Shown: positions 44,258 to 53,666 of the stretch, piece by piece | Layout: each line of letters begins with the position of its first letter | How positions within the stretch are numbered: the first letter of the stretch is position 1 | Translations under genes and position numbers: made by a program | Source: Micromonospora narathiwatensis | GTDB lineage: Bacteria; Actinomycetota; Actinomycetes; Mycobacteriales; Micromonosporaceae | Assembly (NCBI RefSeq): GCF_900089605.1 | Contig: NZ_LT594324.1 | Coordinates: 806,001 to 870,000 of the forward strand | Length of the DNA stretch: 64,000 nucleotides | Reading direction: 5' to 3' | Notes under the pieces: generated by a model | Database searches by the model: none | What the model was told of the DNA's origin: nothing | Seen by the model: only the letters and a program-made list of their open reading frames with translations

Positions 44258-46177
44258 GTGGCACCACCTCAGGGACAGATGCGCCCCGGACGGCAGCTCG
44301 CCGTGCTCGGGCTCATCTTTGTCGTCCTCTATCTCTTGGTGTTCTTCTCGGGCGGTGCCAGCGGTGGCTGGAAGGACCGGCTGGAGCCCCGGCTCGGCCT
44401 GGACCTGGTCGGCGGCACCCGGCTGACGCTTGAGGCCACCAACAGCGTGGACGGCAAGCCCCCGACGGCCGCCAACCTCGAGGAGGCGCGCCAGATCATC
44501 GAGAGCCGGGTCAACGCGTACGGCGTGGCCGAGGCCGAGGTGGTCACCGAGGGCAACCGGAACATCGTCATCTCCCTGCCCGGTGAGAACCGGGACCTGA
44601 CCGACGTCGGCAGCGCCGCCGAGCTGCGCTTCCGCAAGGTCCTCAAGGCCACCGACGGCAGCGGCGCCACCGTCGCGCCGGCCCCGAGCGCCAGCGCCAC
44701 CCCGGAGCCGTCGGGCAGCGCCACGCCGGCCCCGTCGGGCAGCGCGACGCCGTCCGGCAGCGCCGCGCCGAAGGCCACCGCCTCGCCGAGCACCGGCGGG
44801 CAGGGTGGCATGGCCCCGGCGCCGAGCGCCAGCGCCACGCCGACCCCGTCGGCCTCGGCGAGCGCCGCCGAGCCGACCGCGAGCCCGAGCGCGAGCGAGG
44901 AGCCGGTTTCGCAGACCGTCGAGGAGCAGCGCAAGGCCGTCGAGCAGAAGGTCGGCGCGGACGCCTGGTCCGCCGCCACCGGCCTGCAGGCCCCGGCCGA
45001 CCTGACCGCCGACCCGGCGCTGGCCGAGAAGCTCAAGCCGTTCGGCACCCTCTCCCCGCAGGAGATCGCGGTGCTGCCGGTCGACATGCAGTTCAACGTC
45101 CCGACCATCACCTGCGCCCAGCTCGACAAGCGGCCGCCGGCGTCGATCAAGGACGAGAAGCAGAAGGCTGTCGCCTGCGAGTCCGGTGCCAAGTACCTGC
45201 TGGACGTGGCGAAGGTGGTCGGCACCGACGTCAAGAACGCGTCCGCCCAGCTCGACCAGGCCAGCGCCTGGGTGGTGAGCCTGAACTTCACGGGCAAGGG
45301 CCAGGAGCGGTGGACCGCGCTGACCCGCGAGTCGTACAACAACGAGGGCCAGGCGTGCGACCAGACCGCGCTCGGCCAGGACGGCAAGTGCCGGGTCGCC
45401 GTGGTGCTGGACAACGAGATCGTCTCGTCCCCGGAGATCCAGGGCGTGCTGACCGGTGACTCCCAGATCACCGGCAACTTCGACAGCAAGAGCGCCAACC
45501 AGTTGGCCAGCCAGCTCCGCTACGGCGCCCTGCCGGTGACCTTCGTGCCGCAGGAGCAGCAGAACGTCACCGCGACCCTGGGCGACAGCCACCTCAAGGC
45601 GGGCCTGCTCGCGGCCGGCATCGGCATGCTGCTGGTCATCATCTACTCGTTCTTCTACTACCGGCTGCTCGGCTCGGTCATCTTCCTCAGCCTGGTGCTC
45701 TCCGGCCTGCTGGTCTTCGGCTCCCTGGTGGTGCTCGGCCGGTCGATCGGGTTCACCCTCACCCTCGCCGGCCTCGCCGGCATGATCGTCTCGCTCGGTG
45801 TGGCGGCGGACTCGTTCGTCATCTACTTCGAGCGGCTCAAGGACGAGATCCGGGAGGGCCGCAGCCCGCGCAGTGCGGTGCCGCGGGCGTGGATCCGGGC
45901 CCGCCGGACGATCATCTCGGCGAACGCCATCACCCTGATGTCCGCCGTGGTGCTCTACATCGTCTCGGTCGGCGCGGTGAAGGGCTTCGCCTTCGCGCTC
46001 GGCCTGGCGACCGTCCTCGACCTGGTCGTCGTGTTCCTCTTCCGTCACCCGATCATGACGATGTTCGCCCGGACCCGGGCGTTCCTGTCCCCGCGGGTCA
46101 GCGGTCTCGGTCGGGCCCTGCCGGTCCGGTCGGCCGAGCAGGCCACCGCTCGCAACCCGCGCGTCAAGGAGGCCTGA
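44258..46177 (+). CDS. secD: Protein translocase subunit SecD
   Basis: This 639-residue membrane protein uses the proton gradient to help pull proteins out of the Sec channel. It has an N-terminal helix (about 12-31), LGLDLVGGTRLTLEA, a large extracellular P1 domain, and five C-terminal helices with GVAADSFVIYFERLKDEIREG. The P1 domain contains an unusual low-complexity insert of about 84 residues (134-217) made mostly of Ala, Pro, Ser and Thr. The GTG follows AGGGAGA. secF starts one base after its stop. Confidence 0.95.
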   Translation: MAPPQGQMRPGRQLAVLGLIFVVLYLLVFFSGGASGGWKDRLEPRLGLDLVGGTRLTLEATNSVDGKPPTAANLEEARQIIESRVNAYGVAEAEVVTEGNRNIVISLPGENRDLTDVGSAAELRFRKVLKATDGSGATVAPAPSASATPEPSGSATPAPSGSATPSGSAAPKATASPSTGGQGGMAPAPSASATPTPSASASAAEPTASPSASEEPVSQTVEEQRKAVEQKVGADAWSAATGLQAPADLTADPALAEKLKPFGTLSPQEIAVLPVDMQFNVPTITCAQLDKRPPASIKDEKQKAVACESGAKYLLDVAKVVGTDVKNASAQLDQASAWVVSLNFTGKGQERWTALTRESYNNEGQACDQTALGQDGKCRVAVVLDNEIVSSPEIQGVLTGDSQITGNFDSKSANQLASQLRYGALPVTFVPQEQQNVTATLGDSHLKAGLLAAGIGMLLVIIYSFFYYRLLGSVIFLSLVLSGLLVFGSLVVLGRSIGFTLTLAGLAGMIVSLGVAADSFVIYFERLKDEIREGRSPRSAVPRAWIRARRTIISANAITLMSAVVLYIVSVGAVKGFAFALGLATVLDLVVVFLFRHPIMTMFARTRAFLSPRVSGLGRALPVRSAEQATARNPRVKEA

Positions 46178-46178
46178 G

Positions 46179-47366
46179 ATGGCTAAGACTGGTCTGGCGT
46201 CCCGGCTCTACCGGGGCGAGGCCGATCTCAACATCGTCGGCCGGCGCAAGCTGTGGTTCGGCGTCGCCGGTCTGCTGGTGCTGGTCGCCGTGTTCAGCTT
46301 CGCGTTCCGCGGTTTCAGCCTCGGCATCGAGTTCGCCGGCGGCAACTCGTTCCAGGTGCCGGCCAGCGTCGGCACCCTGGACCAGGCCGAGGAGAAGGTC
46401 AACGCGGCGCTGCAGGCCCAGGGCGGCGGGATCACCGTGGTCACCGCGCAGAAGGTCGGCAGCACCAGCGGCGAGTACTACGAGCTGCGCACCGCGCAGC
46501 TCAGCGCCGAGCAGGCCAACGCGGTCAAGGCCGAGATGGCCCAGGAGTTCGGCATCAACGCCGACCAGATCAGCGGCAGCCAGGTCTCCGAGGCGTGGGG
46601 CAGCCAGGTCACCTCCCGGGCCCTGCTCGGTCTGTTGATTTTCATCGCGGTGGTGGCGATCTACCTGATCCTGCGCTTCGAGTGGCGGATGGCGATCGCC
46701 GCGATCGCCTCGCTGCTCACCAACCTGGTCCTCACCGCCGGCATCTACTCCCTGGTCGGCTTCGAGGTCACCCCGTCGACGATCATCGGCTTCCTCACCA
46801 TCCTGGGCTTCGCGCTCTACGACGTGGTGGTGGTCTTCGACAAGGTCCAGGAGAACACCCGCGGCATCACCGCGAACAACAACACGACCTACGGCGAGGC
46901 GTCCAACCTGGCGCTGAACCAGAGCCTGATGCGGTCGCTGAACACCTCGGTGGTCGCCCTGCTCCCGGTCGGCGGTCTGCTCTTCATCGGCGCGGGCCTG
47001 CTCGGCGCGGGCACGCTGAAGGACCTGGGCCTGGTGCTCTTCGTCGGTATGGCGGTGGCGTTCCTGACCTCGATCCTGCTGGCCACCCCGGCGCTGGTGC
47101 TGCTGAAGAACCAGGACCCGCGGATCAACGCGCACAACAAGCGGGTGCTGGCCCGCCGGGGCGCGATCGCCCGGGGCGAGGTCGCCCCGAAGGGCGCGCC
47201 GCGGGCCGTGGTGGCCGGCGACGACGTCATCGACCCGGAGGCGGCCGCCCTCGCCGGGGCCGCCCCGAAGGTGGGCGCCCGGCCGGTCGGCAAGCGTTCC
47301 ACCGGCGCCCGGGGCGGTCGCCCCGGCGGCGGGGGCAACCGGCCCGGCGGCGCGAAGCGCCGCTGA
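46179..47366 (+). CDS. secF: Protein translocase subunit SecF
   Basis: This 395-residue partner of SecD has an N-terminal helix, a short P1 domain (FSLGIEFAGGNSFQVPA), and five C-terminal helices with ILGFALYDVVVVFDKVQENT. The C-terminus is a basic Gly/Arg-rich tail ([17 protein letters not shown]), probably cytoplasmic. It follows secD with one base between. A long hairpin ends the group. Confidence 0.95.
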   Translation: MAKTGLASRLYRGEADLNIVGRRKLWFGVAGLLVLVAVFSFAFRGFSLGIEFAGGNSFQVPASVGTLDQAEEKVNAALQAQGGGITVVTAQKVGSTSGEYYELRTAQLSAEQANAVKAEMAQEFGINADQISGSQVSEAWGSQVTSRALLGLLIFIAVVAIYLILRFEWRMAIAAIASLLTNLVLTAGIYSLVGFEVTPSTIIGFLTILGFALYDVVVVFDKVQENTRGITANNNTTYGEASNLALNQSLMRSLNTSVVALLPVGGLLFIGAGLLGAGTLKDLGLVLFVGMAVAFLTSILLATPALVLLKNQDPRINAHNKRVLARRGAIARGEVAPKGAPRAVVAGDDVIDPEAAALAGAAPKVGARPVGKRSTGARGGRPGGGGNRPGGAKRR

Positions 47367-47413
47367 CCCGGGGAACTCCGACCTGACCGGGGAGACCCGG
47401 TAGGAATCGGCCG

Positions 47414-47457
47414 GACGGCGTCCGTCATGCTGTGCGAGCGGCATGACGGACGCCGTC
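47414..47457. terminator. Long perfect hairpin between secF and apt
   Basis: Arms GACGGCGTCCGTCATGC (47414-47430) and its complement (47441-47457) pair at all 17 positions around a 10-nt loop. It lies 47 nt after secF and 16 nt before apt. It is probably a terminator but could act in the apt leader. Confidence 0.75.
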
Positions 47458-47473
47458 GTCGTTTCGAAGGGAC

Positions 47474-48052
47474 ATGGGACGCACCGTGACGGAGACCCAC
47501 ACCACCGGCGTACGGGGAGACAGCGGCCCGGAGGTCGCCCAGCTGGTCGCCAGCCGGGTGCTGGACGTGCCGGACTTCCCGCAGCCCGGGGTCATGTTCA
47601 AGGACCTGATGCCGCTCTTCGCCGACGGTGCGGTGTTCCGTGAGGTGATAGACGGGATCATCGCGTACCACGGGCGGGACTCGTTCGACGCGGTGGCCGG
47701 CATCGAGGCGCGCGGGTTCGTGCTCGCCGCGGCCATCGCGTACGCCTCCGGGGTCGGGGTGGTGCCGGTGCGCAAGGCCGGCAAGCTGCCCCGCGCCACG
47801 CACGCCGCCTCCTACTCGCTGGAGTACGGCGAGGCGACCCTGGAGGTGCACCAGGACGCCTTCACCGCCGGTCACCGGGTGCTGGTGGTGGACGACGTGC
47901 TCGCCACCGGCGGCACCGCCGAGGCCACCCTCGACCTGGTGGAGCGGGCCGGCGGTACGGTCGCCGGCTTCACCGTCCTGCTGGAGCTGGGCTTCCTCGA
48001 CGGGCGTGAGCGGCTCGCCCCGCGTCCGGTCCATGCACTGCTGACCGTTTGA
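47474..48052 (+). CDS. apt: Adenine phosphoribosyltransferase
   Basis: This 192-residue salvage enzyme converts adenine and PRPP to AMP. The PRPP motif [13 protein letters not shown] is at 136-148, with [14 protein letters not shown] and [10 protein letters not shown] as further family blocks. Starts at ATG 47474 or GTG 47486 are both possible; the first gives a short N-terminal extension. The order secF-apt-rel is conserved in actinobacteria. Confidence 0.94.
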   Translation: MGRTVTETHTTGVRGDSGPEVAQLVASRVLDVPDFPQPGVMFKDLMPLFADGAVFREVIDGIIAYHGRDSFDAVAGIEARGFVLAAAIAYASGVGVVPVRKAGKLPRATHAASYSLEYGEATLEVHQDAFTAGHRVLVVDDVLATGGTAEATLDLVERAGGTVAGFTVLLELGFLDGRERLAPRPVHALLTV

Positions 48053-48332
48053 GCCTTGGACCGGCCCGACGGGGTCCGTCCGGCGGAGGGGCGGCGTACC
48101 CTGCGTGCGGGTAGCATTGCCCTTTGCTGACCGGGCGGGCGACCGTCCGGCGGCGCGACCACCGGCCGGCGGCCGGCGCGGCGCGCGGGTGCGCCGGGAC
48201 CGCGAGGTCCCCGGCGGGCCGGCGCGGTCCACGTCGACGGGCGGCCGGCGCGGAACAAGGCCGGCCCCCGGGCCGGTTGAACAGAACGTCGGCCGGACGG
48301 CCGGCGCATCCCGGCGAGCGGTGAGGAGGCCG

Positions 48333-50804
48333 GTGTCCCACGATGTCGCCCCTCCGGTGGAGGGCACGGTGCACCCGACAGGCGACGCGGACGGCTCGGC
48401 GACCGGGCAGAACGGCAACGTGCCGACCCGGGTGACCGGCTCCGACGGCGGGCCCGAGGCCAGGGCGGACGGCGGCGGGGCGGTCGTGGTGCCGCTGCGC
48501 GCCGACGGCGTGGGGGAGTCTCCCGCCGGCGGTGGCTTCGCCCTCTCCAACGCCCCGACCGGGCGTCGGGTACGCGCCCGGTTGGCCCGGTTCAACGCAC
48601 CGTGGCAGACCTCCCAGGTCAGCGAGGTGCTGGAGCCGCTGATCGCCACCCACCGCGAGAACCACCCCAAGGCCGACGCCCGGCTGCTGCAGCGGGCGTT
48701 CGACACCGCCGCCCGCTGGCACTCGGGTCAGTACCGCAAGTCCGGTGACCCGTACATCACCCACCCCCTCGCGGTGGCGACCATCCTGGCCAACCTGGGG
48801 ATGGACACCACCACGCTGGTCGCGGCGCTGCTGCACGACACGATCGAGGACACGGAATACACCCTCGACCAGATGCGCGCCGACTTCGGCGGCGAGGTGG
48901 CCCTGCTGGTCGACGGCGTGACCAAGCTCGACAAGGTCAAGCTCGGCGACGCGGCGAAGGCGGAGACCATCCGCAAGATGGTGGTCGCCATGGCCAAGGA
49001 CCCGCGGGTCCTGGTGATCAAGCTGGCGGACCGGCTGCACAACATGCGTACCCTCACCTTCCTGCCCCGCCCCAAGCAGGAGCAGAAGGCCAAGGAGACG
49101 CTGGAGATCCTGGCGCCGCTGGCGCACCGCCTGGGTATGAACACCATCAAGTGGGAGCTGGAGGATCTCGCCTTCGGCACCCTCTTCCCGAAGCGGTTCG
49201 AGGAGATCAACCGGCTGATCGGGGAGCACCAGCCGCAGCGGGAGGCGCTGCTGCGCCAGGTGACCCAGAAGGTGTCGACCGACCTGAAGGCCGCCAAGAT
49301 CAAGGCGGAGACCACCGGTCGGCCGAAGCACCTCTACTCGATCTACCAGAAGATGATCGTGCGGGGGCGCGACTTCAACGACATCTACGACCTGGTCGGG
49401 GTGCGGATCCTGGTCGACACGGTGCGGGACTGCTACGCGGCGCTGGGGGTCATCCACGCCAACTGGCAGCCGGTGCCGGGCCGGTTCAAGGACTACATCG
49501 CGATGCCCAAGTTCAACATGTACCAGTCGTTGCACACGACGGTCATCGGGCCCACCGGCAAGCCGGTCGAGATGCAGATCCGCACGTACGCCATGCACCG
49601 CACCGCCGAGTTCGGCATCGCCGCGCACTGGAAGTACAAGGAGCACAAGGGCACGCCGGTCGTCGGCCCGCCGGCGCACATCGACGAGATGACCTGGCTG
49701 CGCCAACTGCTGGACTGGCAGCGGGAGGCGGCCGACCCGAGCGAGTTCCTCGACGCGCTGCGCTTCGACCTGTCCAGCCAGGAGGTGTACGTCTTCACCC
49801 CGAAGGGTGACGTCATCCCGCTGCCGACCGGGTCGACGCCGGTGGACTTCGCGTACGCGGTGCACACCGAGGTCGGGCACAAGTGCATCGGCGCGCGGGT
49901 CAACGGCAAGCTGGTGCCCCTCGAATCGACGCTGTCCAACGGCGACGTGATCGAGATCTTCACCTCGAAGTCCGACACGGCCGGCCCGACGCAGGACTGG
50001 CTCGGGTTCGTCAAGAGCCCGCGCGCCCGCACCAAGATCCGCCAGTACTTCAACAAGGAGCGGCGCGAGGAGGCGATCGAGGCCGGCAAGGACTCGATCG
50101 TCAAGGCGATGCGCAAGCAGGGCATGCCGTTGCAGCGGATGCTCACCCCGGACGCGCTGATGGCGATCGCCCGGGATCTGCACCTGGCCGACGTCGCCTC
50201 GCTCTACGCGGCGGTCGGCGACAGCCAGGTCTCCGCCCAGTCGGTGGTGCAGAAGCTGATGGCCACGTACGGCGGCGAGGAGGGCGCGGCGGAGGACATC
50301 GCCGAGACCGCCGTCGCCACCCGGCCGCCGCGCAGTCGGGCGTCCAGCCACGACCCGGGTGTGGTCGTCCGGGGCGTCAGCGACGTCTGGATCAAACTGG
50401 CCCGCTGCTGCACGCCGGTGCCGCCGGACGCCGTCTTCGGTTTCGTCACCCGCTCCGGCGGGGTGAGCGTGCACCGGGACGACTGCGCCAACGCCGAGGA
50501 TCTCAAGGCGCAGAGCGAACGGGTGGTCGAGGTGAGCTGGAAGCTCACCTCCGCGTCGACCTTCCTGGTCGCCATCCAGGTGGAGGCCCTCGACCGGCAC
50601 AAGCTGCTGGCCGACGTCACCCGGGTGCTCTCCGACGAGCGGGTCAACATCCTCTCCGCCACCGTCACCACCACCCGGGACCGGGTGGCGGTGAGCCGGT
50701 TCAGCTTCGAGATGGCCGACCCGAAGCACCTCGGGCACCTGCTGGCCGCCGTCCGCAAGGTCGACGGCGTCTTCGACGCGTACCGGGTCACCTCGGGGGC
50801 CTGA
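48333..50804 (+). CDS. relA: Bifunctional (p)ppGpp synthetase/hydrolase Rel
   Basis: This 823-residue stringent-response enzyme makes and degrades (p)ppGpp. In order it has a disordered N-terminal extension (about 1-90), the hydrolase HD domain with H168-D169 (LLHDTIED), the synthetase domain ([19 protein letters not shown] and [19 protein letters not shown]), a TGS domain ([20 protein letters not shown]), a helical and zinc-finger-like region ([12 protein letters not shown]), and an ACT domain. GAGGAGG precedes the GTG. The intact HD motif supports both activities. A TAGCAT -10-like box lies at 48112-48117. Confidence 0.95.
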   Translation: MSHDVAPPVEGTVHPTGDADGSATGQNGNVPTRVTGSDGGPEARADGGGAVVVPLRADGVGESPAGGGFALSNAPTGRRVRARLARFNAPWQTSQVSEVLEPLIATHRENHPKADARLLQRAFDTAARWHSGQYRKSGDPYITHPLAVATILANLGMDTTTLVAALLHDTIEDTEYTLDQMRADFGGEVALLVDGVTKLDKVKLGDAAKAETIRKMVVAMAKDPRVLVIKLADRLHNMRTLTFLPRPKQEQKAKETLEILAPLAHRLGMNTIKWELEDLAFGTLFPKRFEEINRLIGEHQPQREALLRQVTQKVSTDLKAAKIKAETTGRPKHLYSIYQKMIVRGRDFNDIYDLVGVRILVDTVRDCYAALGVIHANWQPVPGRFKDYIAMPKFNMYQSLHTTVIGPTGKPVEMQIRTYAMHRTAEFGIAAHWKYKEHKGTPVVGPPAHIDEMTWLRQLLDWQREAADPSEFLDALRFDLSSQEVYVFTPKGDVIPLPTGSTPVDFAYAVHTEVGHKCIGARVNGKLVPLESTLSNGDVIEIFTSKSDTAGPTQDWLGFVKSPRARTKIRQYFNKERREEAIEAGKDSIVKAMRKQGMPLQRMLTPDALMAIARDLHLADVASLYAAVGDSQVSAQSVVQKLMATYGGEEGAAEDIAETAVATRPPRSRASSHDPGVVVRGVSDVWIKLARCCTPVPPDAVFGFVTRSGGVSVHRDDCANAEDLKAQSERVVEVSWKLTSASTFLVAIQVEALDRHKLLADVTRVLSDERVNILSATVTTTRDRVAVSRFSFEMADPKHLGHLLAAVRKVDGVFDAYRVTSGA

Positions 50805-50819
50805 GGCAGCACGCACGCG

Positions 50820-50853
50820 AAAGCGCCCGCCGGCTGGAGCCGGCGGGCGCTTT
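50820..50853. terminator. Bidirectional hairpin terminator
   Basis: Perfect 15-bp arms (AAAGCGCCCGCCGGC and complement) enclose TGGA, with T-rich sequence on the plus side and A-rich on the other. It separates convergent rel and cyclophilin genes. Confidence 0.92.
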
Positions 50854-50871
50854 TCGTGTCCGTGGCGCGGG

Positions 50872-51717
50872 TCAGCCGCCCTGGATGTCGCTCATCGCCA
50901 GCTTGTTGATGACGACCTCCTTCTTCGGGTGCCCGCCCCCGGCCTGCTGGGCGTACGCGCCGTCGTCACCGGCCGCCGCGATCTGCTTCACCACGTCCAT
51001 ACCGCCGACGATGGTGCCCAGCACGGTGTAGTTCGGGTCGAGCTGGGAGTCGCCGTACACGATGAAGAACTGGCTGCCGGTGCTGCCGGGCTGGCCGGAG
51101 TTGGCCATCGCGATGACGCCCTCGGGGTACGGCGGGCGCTTGTCGGTGGGCAGGTTCTCCTCGGCCAGGTTGTAGCTCGGGCCGCCGGTGCCGTCGGTGT
51201 CCCGCCAGCCCTTGCCCGTCGCGCTCGGGTCACCGCACTGGAGCACCTTGATGCCCTCGGTGACCAGCCGGTGGCACTTGGTGTTGTCGAAGAAGCCCTT
51301 GCTGGCCAGGTGGGTGAAGCTGCCGGCGGTGCAGGGCACCTGGTCGCGGTTGATCTTCGCGGTGATCGGGCCGAGGTTGGTGTCGATCGTCATCGTCTGG
51401 CTGCCCTTGTTGTCCTGCTGGTTCGGCGGCAGCCCGACGTCCTTGATCTGTGCGGGGCGTCCCTCCTTGGGGACCTCGGTGTAGACGCACTGCGAGTAGC
51501 CCTCGGTGGCAGCGGTGTTCTGCTTGTCGTCGTCGCCACCGAGCGAGGTGACCAGCCACACCGTGCCGGCGACCACGAGCACCAGCACCGCCGCGGCACC
51601 GACGATGGCCTGCGTCTGCCGGCGCTTGCGGGCCTTGGCGGCGCGCTCGGTCATCTCCCGCTCGAGTCGGGCCCGCGCCGCCGCGCGCTGCCGCTCCCTG
51701 GTGGACGTCACGGTCAC
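50872..51717 (-). CDS. Membrane-anchored cyclophilin-type peptidyl-prolyl isomerase
   Basis: This 281-residue protein has a charged cytoplasmic N-terminus, one membrane helix (AIVGAAAVLVLVVAGTVWLV) and an extracellular cyclophilin domain (about 105-280). The catalytic Arg is present as R150 in CHRLVTEG, with Q160 in VLQCGDP and the block GSTGSQFFIVYGDS. In M. tuberculosis a ppiB-like gene also follows rel. The start is a GTG. A second, degenerate copy lies directly upstream. Confidence 0.92.
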   Translation of the reverse strand: MTVTSTRERQRAAARARLEREMTERAAKARKRRQTQAIVGAAAVLVLVVAGTVWLVTSLGGDDDKQNTAATEGYSQCVYTEVPKEGRPAQIKDVGLPPNQQDNKGSQTMTIDTNLGPITAKINRDQVPCTAGSFTHLASKGFFDNTKCHRLVTEGIKVLQCGDPSATGKGWRDTDGTGGPSYNLAEENLPTDKRPPYPEGVIAMANSGQPGSTGSQFFIVYGDSQLDPNYTVLGTIVGGMDVVKQIAAAGDDGAYAQQAGGGHPKKEVVINKLAMSDIQGG

Positions 51718-51780
51718 TCCTTACGGTGTTTCTCGGGCGCGGACGTTGCCGCTGCTGGGGTGTGTGTGGGGCGGTCGGGG

Positions 51781-52632
51781 TCAGCCGGCGCTGGGGCTCG
51801 CCGCCGGCGCGGCGCCTGGCTCGCCGACGGTGAGGCTCTGGATCACCACGTCCGTCTTCGGCTTGACCTTGGCCCCGTTCCCATTGTCCACGGTCTCCAG
51901 GGCGCCGATCTTCTCCACCACGTCGAGCCCGCCGGTGATCTTGCCGATGATCGGGTACTTCGGCGTGTCGGTCTTGAAGTCCTTGAAGAAGATCAGGAGC
52001 TGGCTGCCGTTGGACCCCGGCGGGTTGGCGACCATGGCGACCGTGCCCTTCGGGTACGCCGCGGGCTGCTCCGGCGCCGGCGAGGCGGACGGGCTCGCCT
52101 CCGGCGCGGTGGGCACGTTCTCGTCGTAGAACGAGTAGGTCGGGCCGCCGAGGCCGGTGCCGCTCGGGTCGCCGCAGTGCAGCGCGCCCTCGGTGGTGAT
52201 CTCGTGGCACTTGGTGTTGTCGTAGAACGACTTGCCGGCCAGGTAGGAGATGCTCGCCGCCGCGCACGGCGCCGAGGCGACGTCCAACTCGGCGGTGATC
52301 GGGCCGCCCTGGTCGGTGGTGACCGTCATCGTCCGGGTGCCGTCGGTGGGCAGGCCGGTGGTGGGCGGGGTGCCGACGTCCTTGAGGTTGGTGTTGGCGC
52401 TCGCGTCCTGCGGGGTCCAGAGGCAGACGTCCTCGGCGGCCTTCGGCTCGGGCTTCGAGTCGAACGCGCCGAGCGCCCACGCCGAACCGACCACGATCAG
52501 CGCGAGCACCACGGCGGCGCCGACCCCGGCCTGGATCTGCCGGCGGCGCTTCGCGGCGGCGGCCCGCCGGGCGAGTTGCCGGTCGAGCTTGGCCCGCGCC
52601 AGTTTGCGCTGCCGGTCCCTGCTGGAAGCCAC
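51781..52632 (-). CDS. Membrane-anchored cyclophilin-like protein lacking key residues
   Basis: This 283-residue paralogue of the next gene has the same layout: basic N-terminus, one membrane helix (AGVGAAVVLALIVVGSAWAL) and a cyclophilin fold. The catalytic Arg position is Glu (E144, CHEITTEG), and the Gln is replaced (ALHCGDP). The substrate loop GSNGSQLLIFF is also altered. An Ala/Pro/Ser stretch is inserted near residues 180-195. It may bind proteins without isomerase activity. The GTG at 52632 follows GGGGAGC. Confidence 0.87.
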   Translation of the reverse strand: MASSRDRQRKLARAKLDRQLARRAAAAKRRRQIQAGVGAAVVLALIVVGSAWALGAFDSKPEPKAAEDVCLWTPQDASANTNLKDVGTPPTTGLPTDGTRTMTVTTDQGGPITAELDVASAPCAAASISYLAGKSFYDNTKCHEITTEGALHCGDPSGTGLGGPTYSFYDENVPTAPEASPSASPAPEQPAAYPKGTVAMVANPPGSNGSQLLIFFKDFKTDTPKYPIIGKITGGLDVVEKIGALETVDNGNGAKVKPKTDVVIQSLTVGEPGAAPAASPSAG

Positions 52633-52895
52633 CCGTGCTCCCCTTCCTCTACCCTGGTCCTCGCCGGCGCCCGGCGCTGTCCGCCCCGTCGGTTTGCAGG
52701 TGCGCCACGCCACACGCCCGCCAGAGTGTACGGCCACCGGCTGGGAAAGTGGTGTACGAGGTTCGGTCCAAGATTTTTCGGACGTTCTCGCTGTGGACCG
52801 GTGAGGCCCCTGGGGCGTATGTGCCGGCGAAACCCGATGGTCCGGGCGACTAGGCTGCTGACGGGGACGACGACTCGAACGGAAGGGGAGCGGAC

Positions 52896-53615
52896 GTGCT
52901 CGTGGCCGGCTTTCCCGCGGACGCCTTCGGCACCAACTGCTACGTGGTGGCGACCGCGCCGGGGGAGCAGTGCGTGGTGGTCGACCCCGGGATCGGGGTG
53001 CTGGACCGGCTCGACGCCGTGCTCGCCGAGCACCGCCTGCACCCGGCCGCCGTGCTGCTCACCCACGGCCACCTCGACCACACCTTCTCCGTGGCCCCGG
53101 TCTGCGGCGCGCGCGGCATCCCCGCGTACGTCCACCCGGACGACCGGGAGCTGCTCGCCGACCCGGCCAAGGCGCTCTCGATGGATCTCACCCAGCTCTT
53201 CGGCGGTCGCCTGCCGTACACCGAGCCGGACGACGTGGCCGAGCTGACCGACGGCGCGACGCTGTCCCTCGCCGGCCTGGAGATCACCGTCGACCACGCC
53301 CCCGGCCATACCGGCGGGTCGGTGCTGTTCCGGATGCCCGGCGCCGGCTCGCCCTGGGAGGCCGAGCAGATCTGCCTCTCCGGTGACGTGCTCTTCGCCG
53401 GCTCGATCGGCCGCACCGACCTGCCGGGCGGCAGCATGCCCCGCATGCTGACCAGCCTCCGGGAGAAGGTCCTCCCGCTGGCCGACGACACCGTCGTCCT
53501 GCCCGGCCACGGCCCCGCGACCACCATCGGCCGCGAGCGCGCGACCAACCCGTACCTCGTCGAGGTGGCGGGGACCGGCGGCGCGCGCCCGGCCGCGCCC
53601 ACCCGCGGCCTGTAG
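52896..53615 (+). CDS. Metallo-beta-lactamase-fold hydrolase, glyoxalase II-like
   Basis: This 239-residue protein has the metal-binding motif THGHLDH (56-62), a further His in DHAPGHTGGS, an Asp in CLSGDVLFAGSIGRTD and a final His in LPGHGPAT. These are the ligands for two metals in the glyoxalase II-like group. It may hydrolyse a thioester such as a mycothiol conjugate, but this is not shown. The gene just before hisS in M. tuberculosis is of the same family. The GTG follows GGAAGGGGAG. Confidence 0.9.
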   Translation: MLVAGFPADAFGTNCYVVATAPGEQCVVVDPGIGVLDRLDAVLAEHRLHPAAVLLTHGHLDHTFSVAPVCGARGIPAYVHPDDRELLADPAKALSMDLTQLFGGRLPYTEPDDVAELTDGATLSLAGLEITVDHAPGHTGGSVLFRMPGAGSPWEAEQICLSGDVLFAGSIGRTDLPGGSMPRMLTSLREKVLPLADDTVVLPGHGPATTIGRERATNPYLVEVAGTGGARPAAPTRGL

Positions 53616-53666
53616 CGCCGCCTTTCGACCTTCCCGCGCCGCGAGCGCGGGTCTTGAAGGAGCGTC

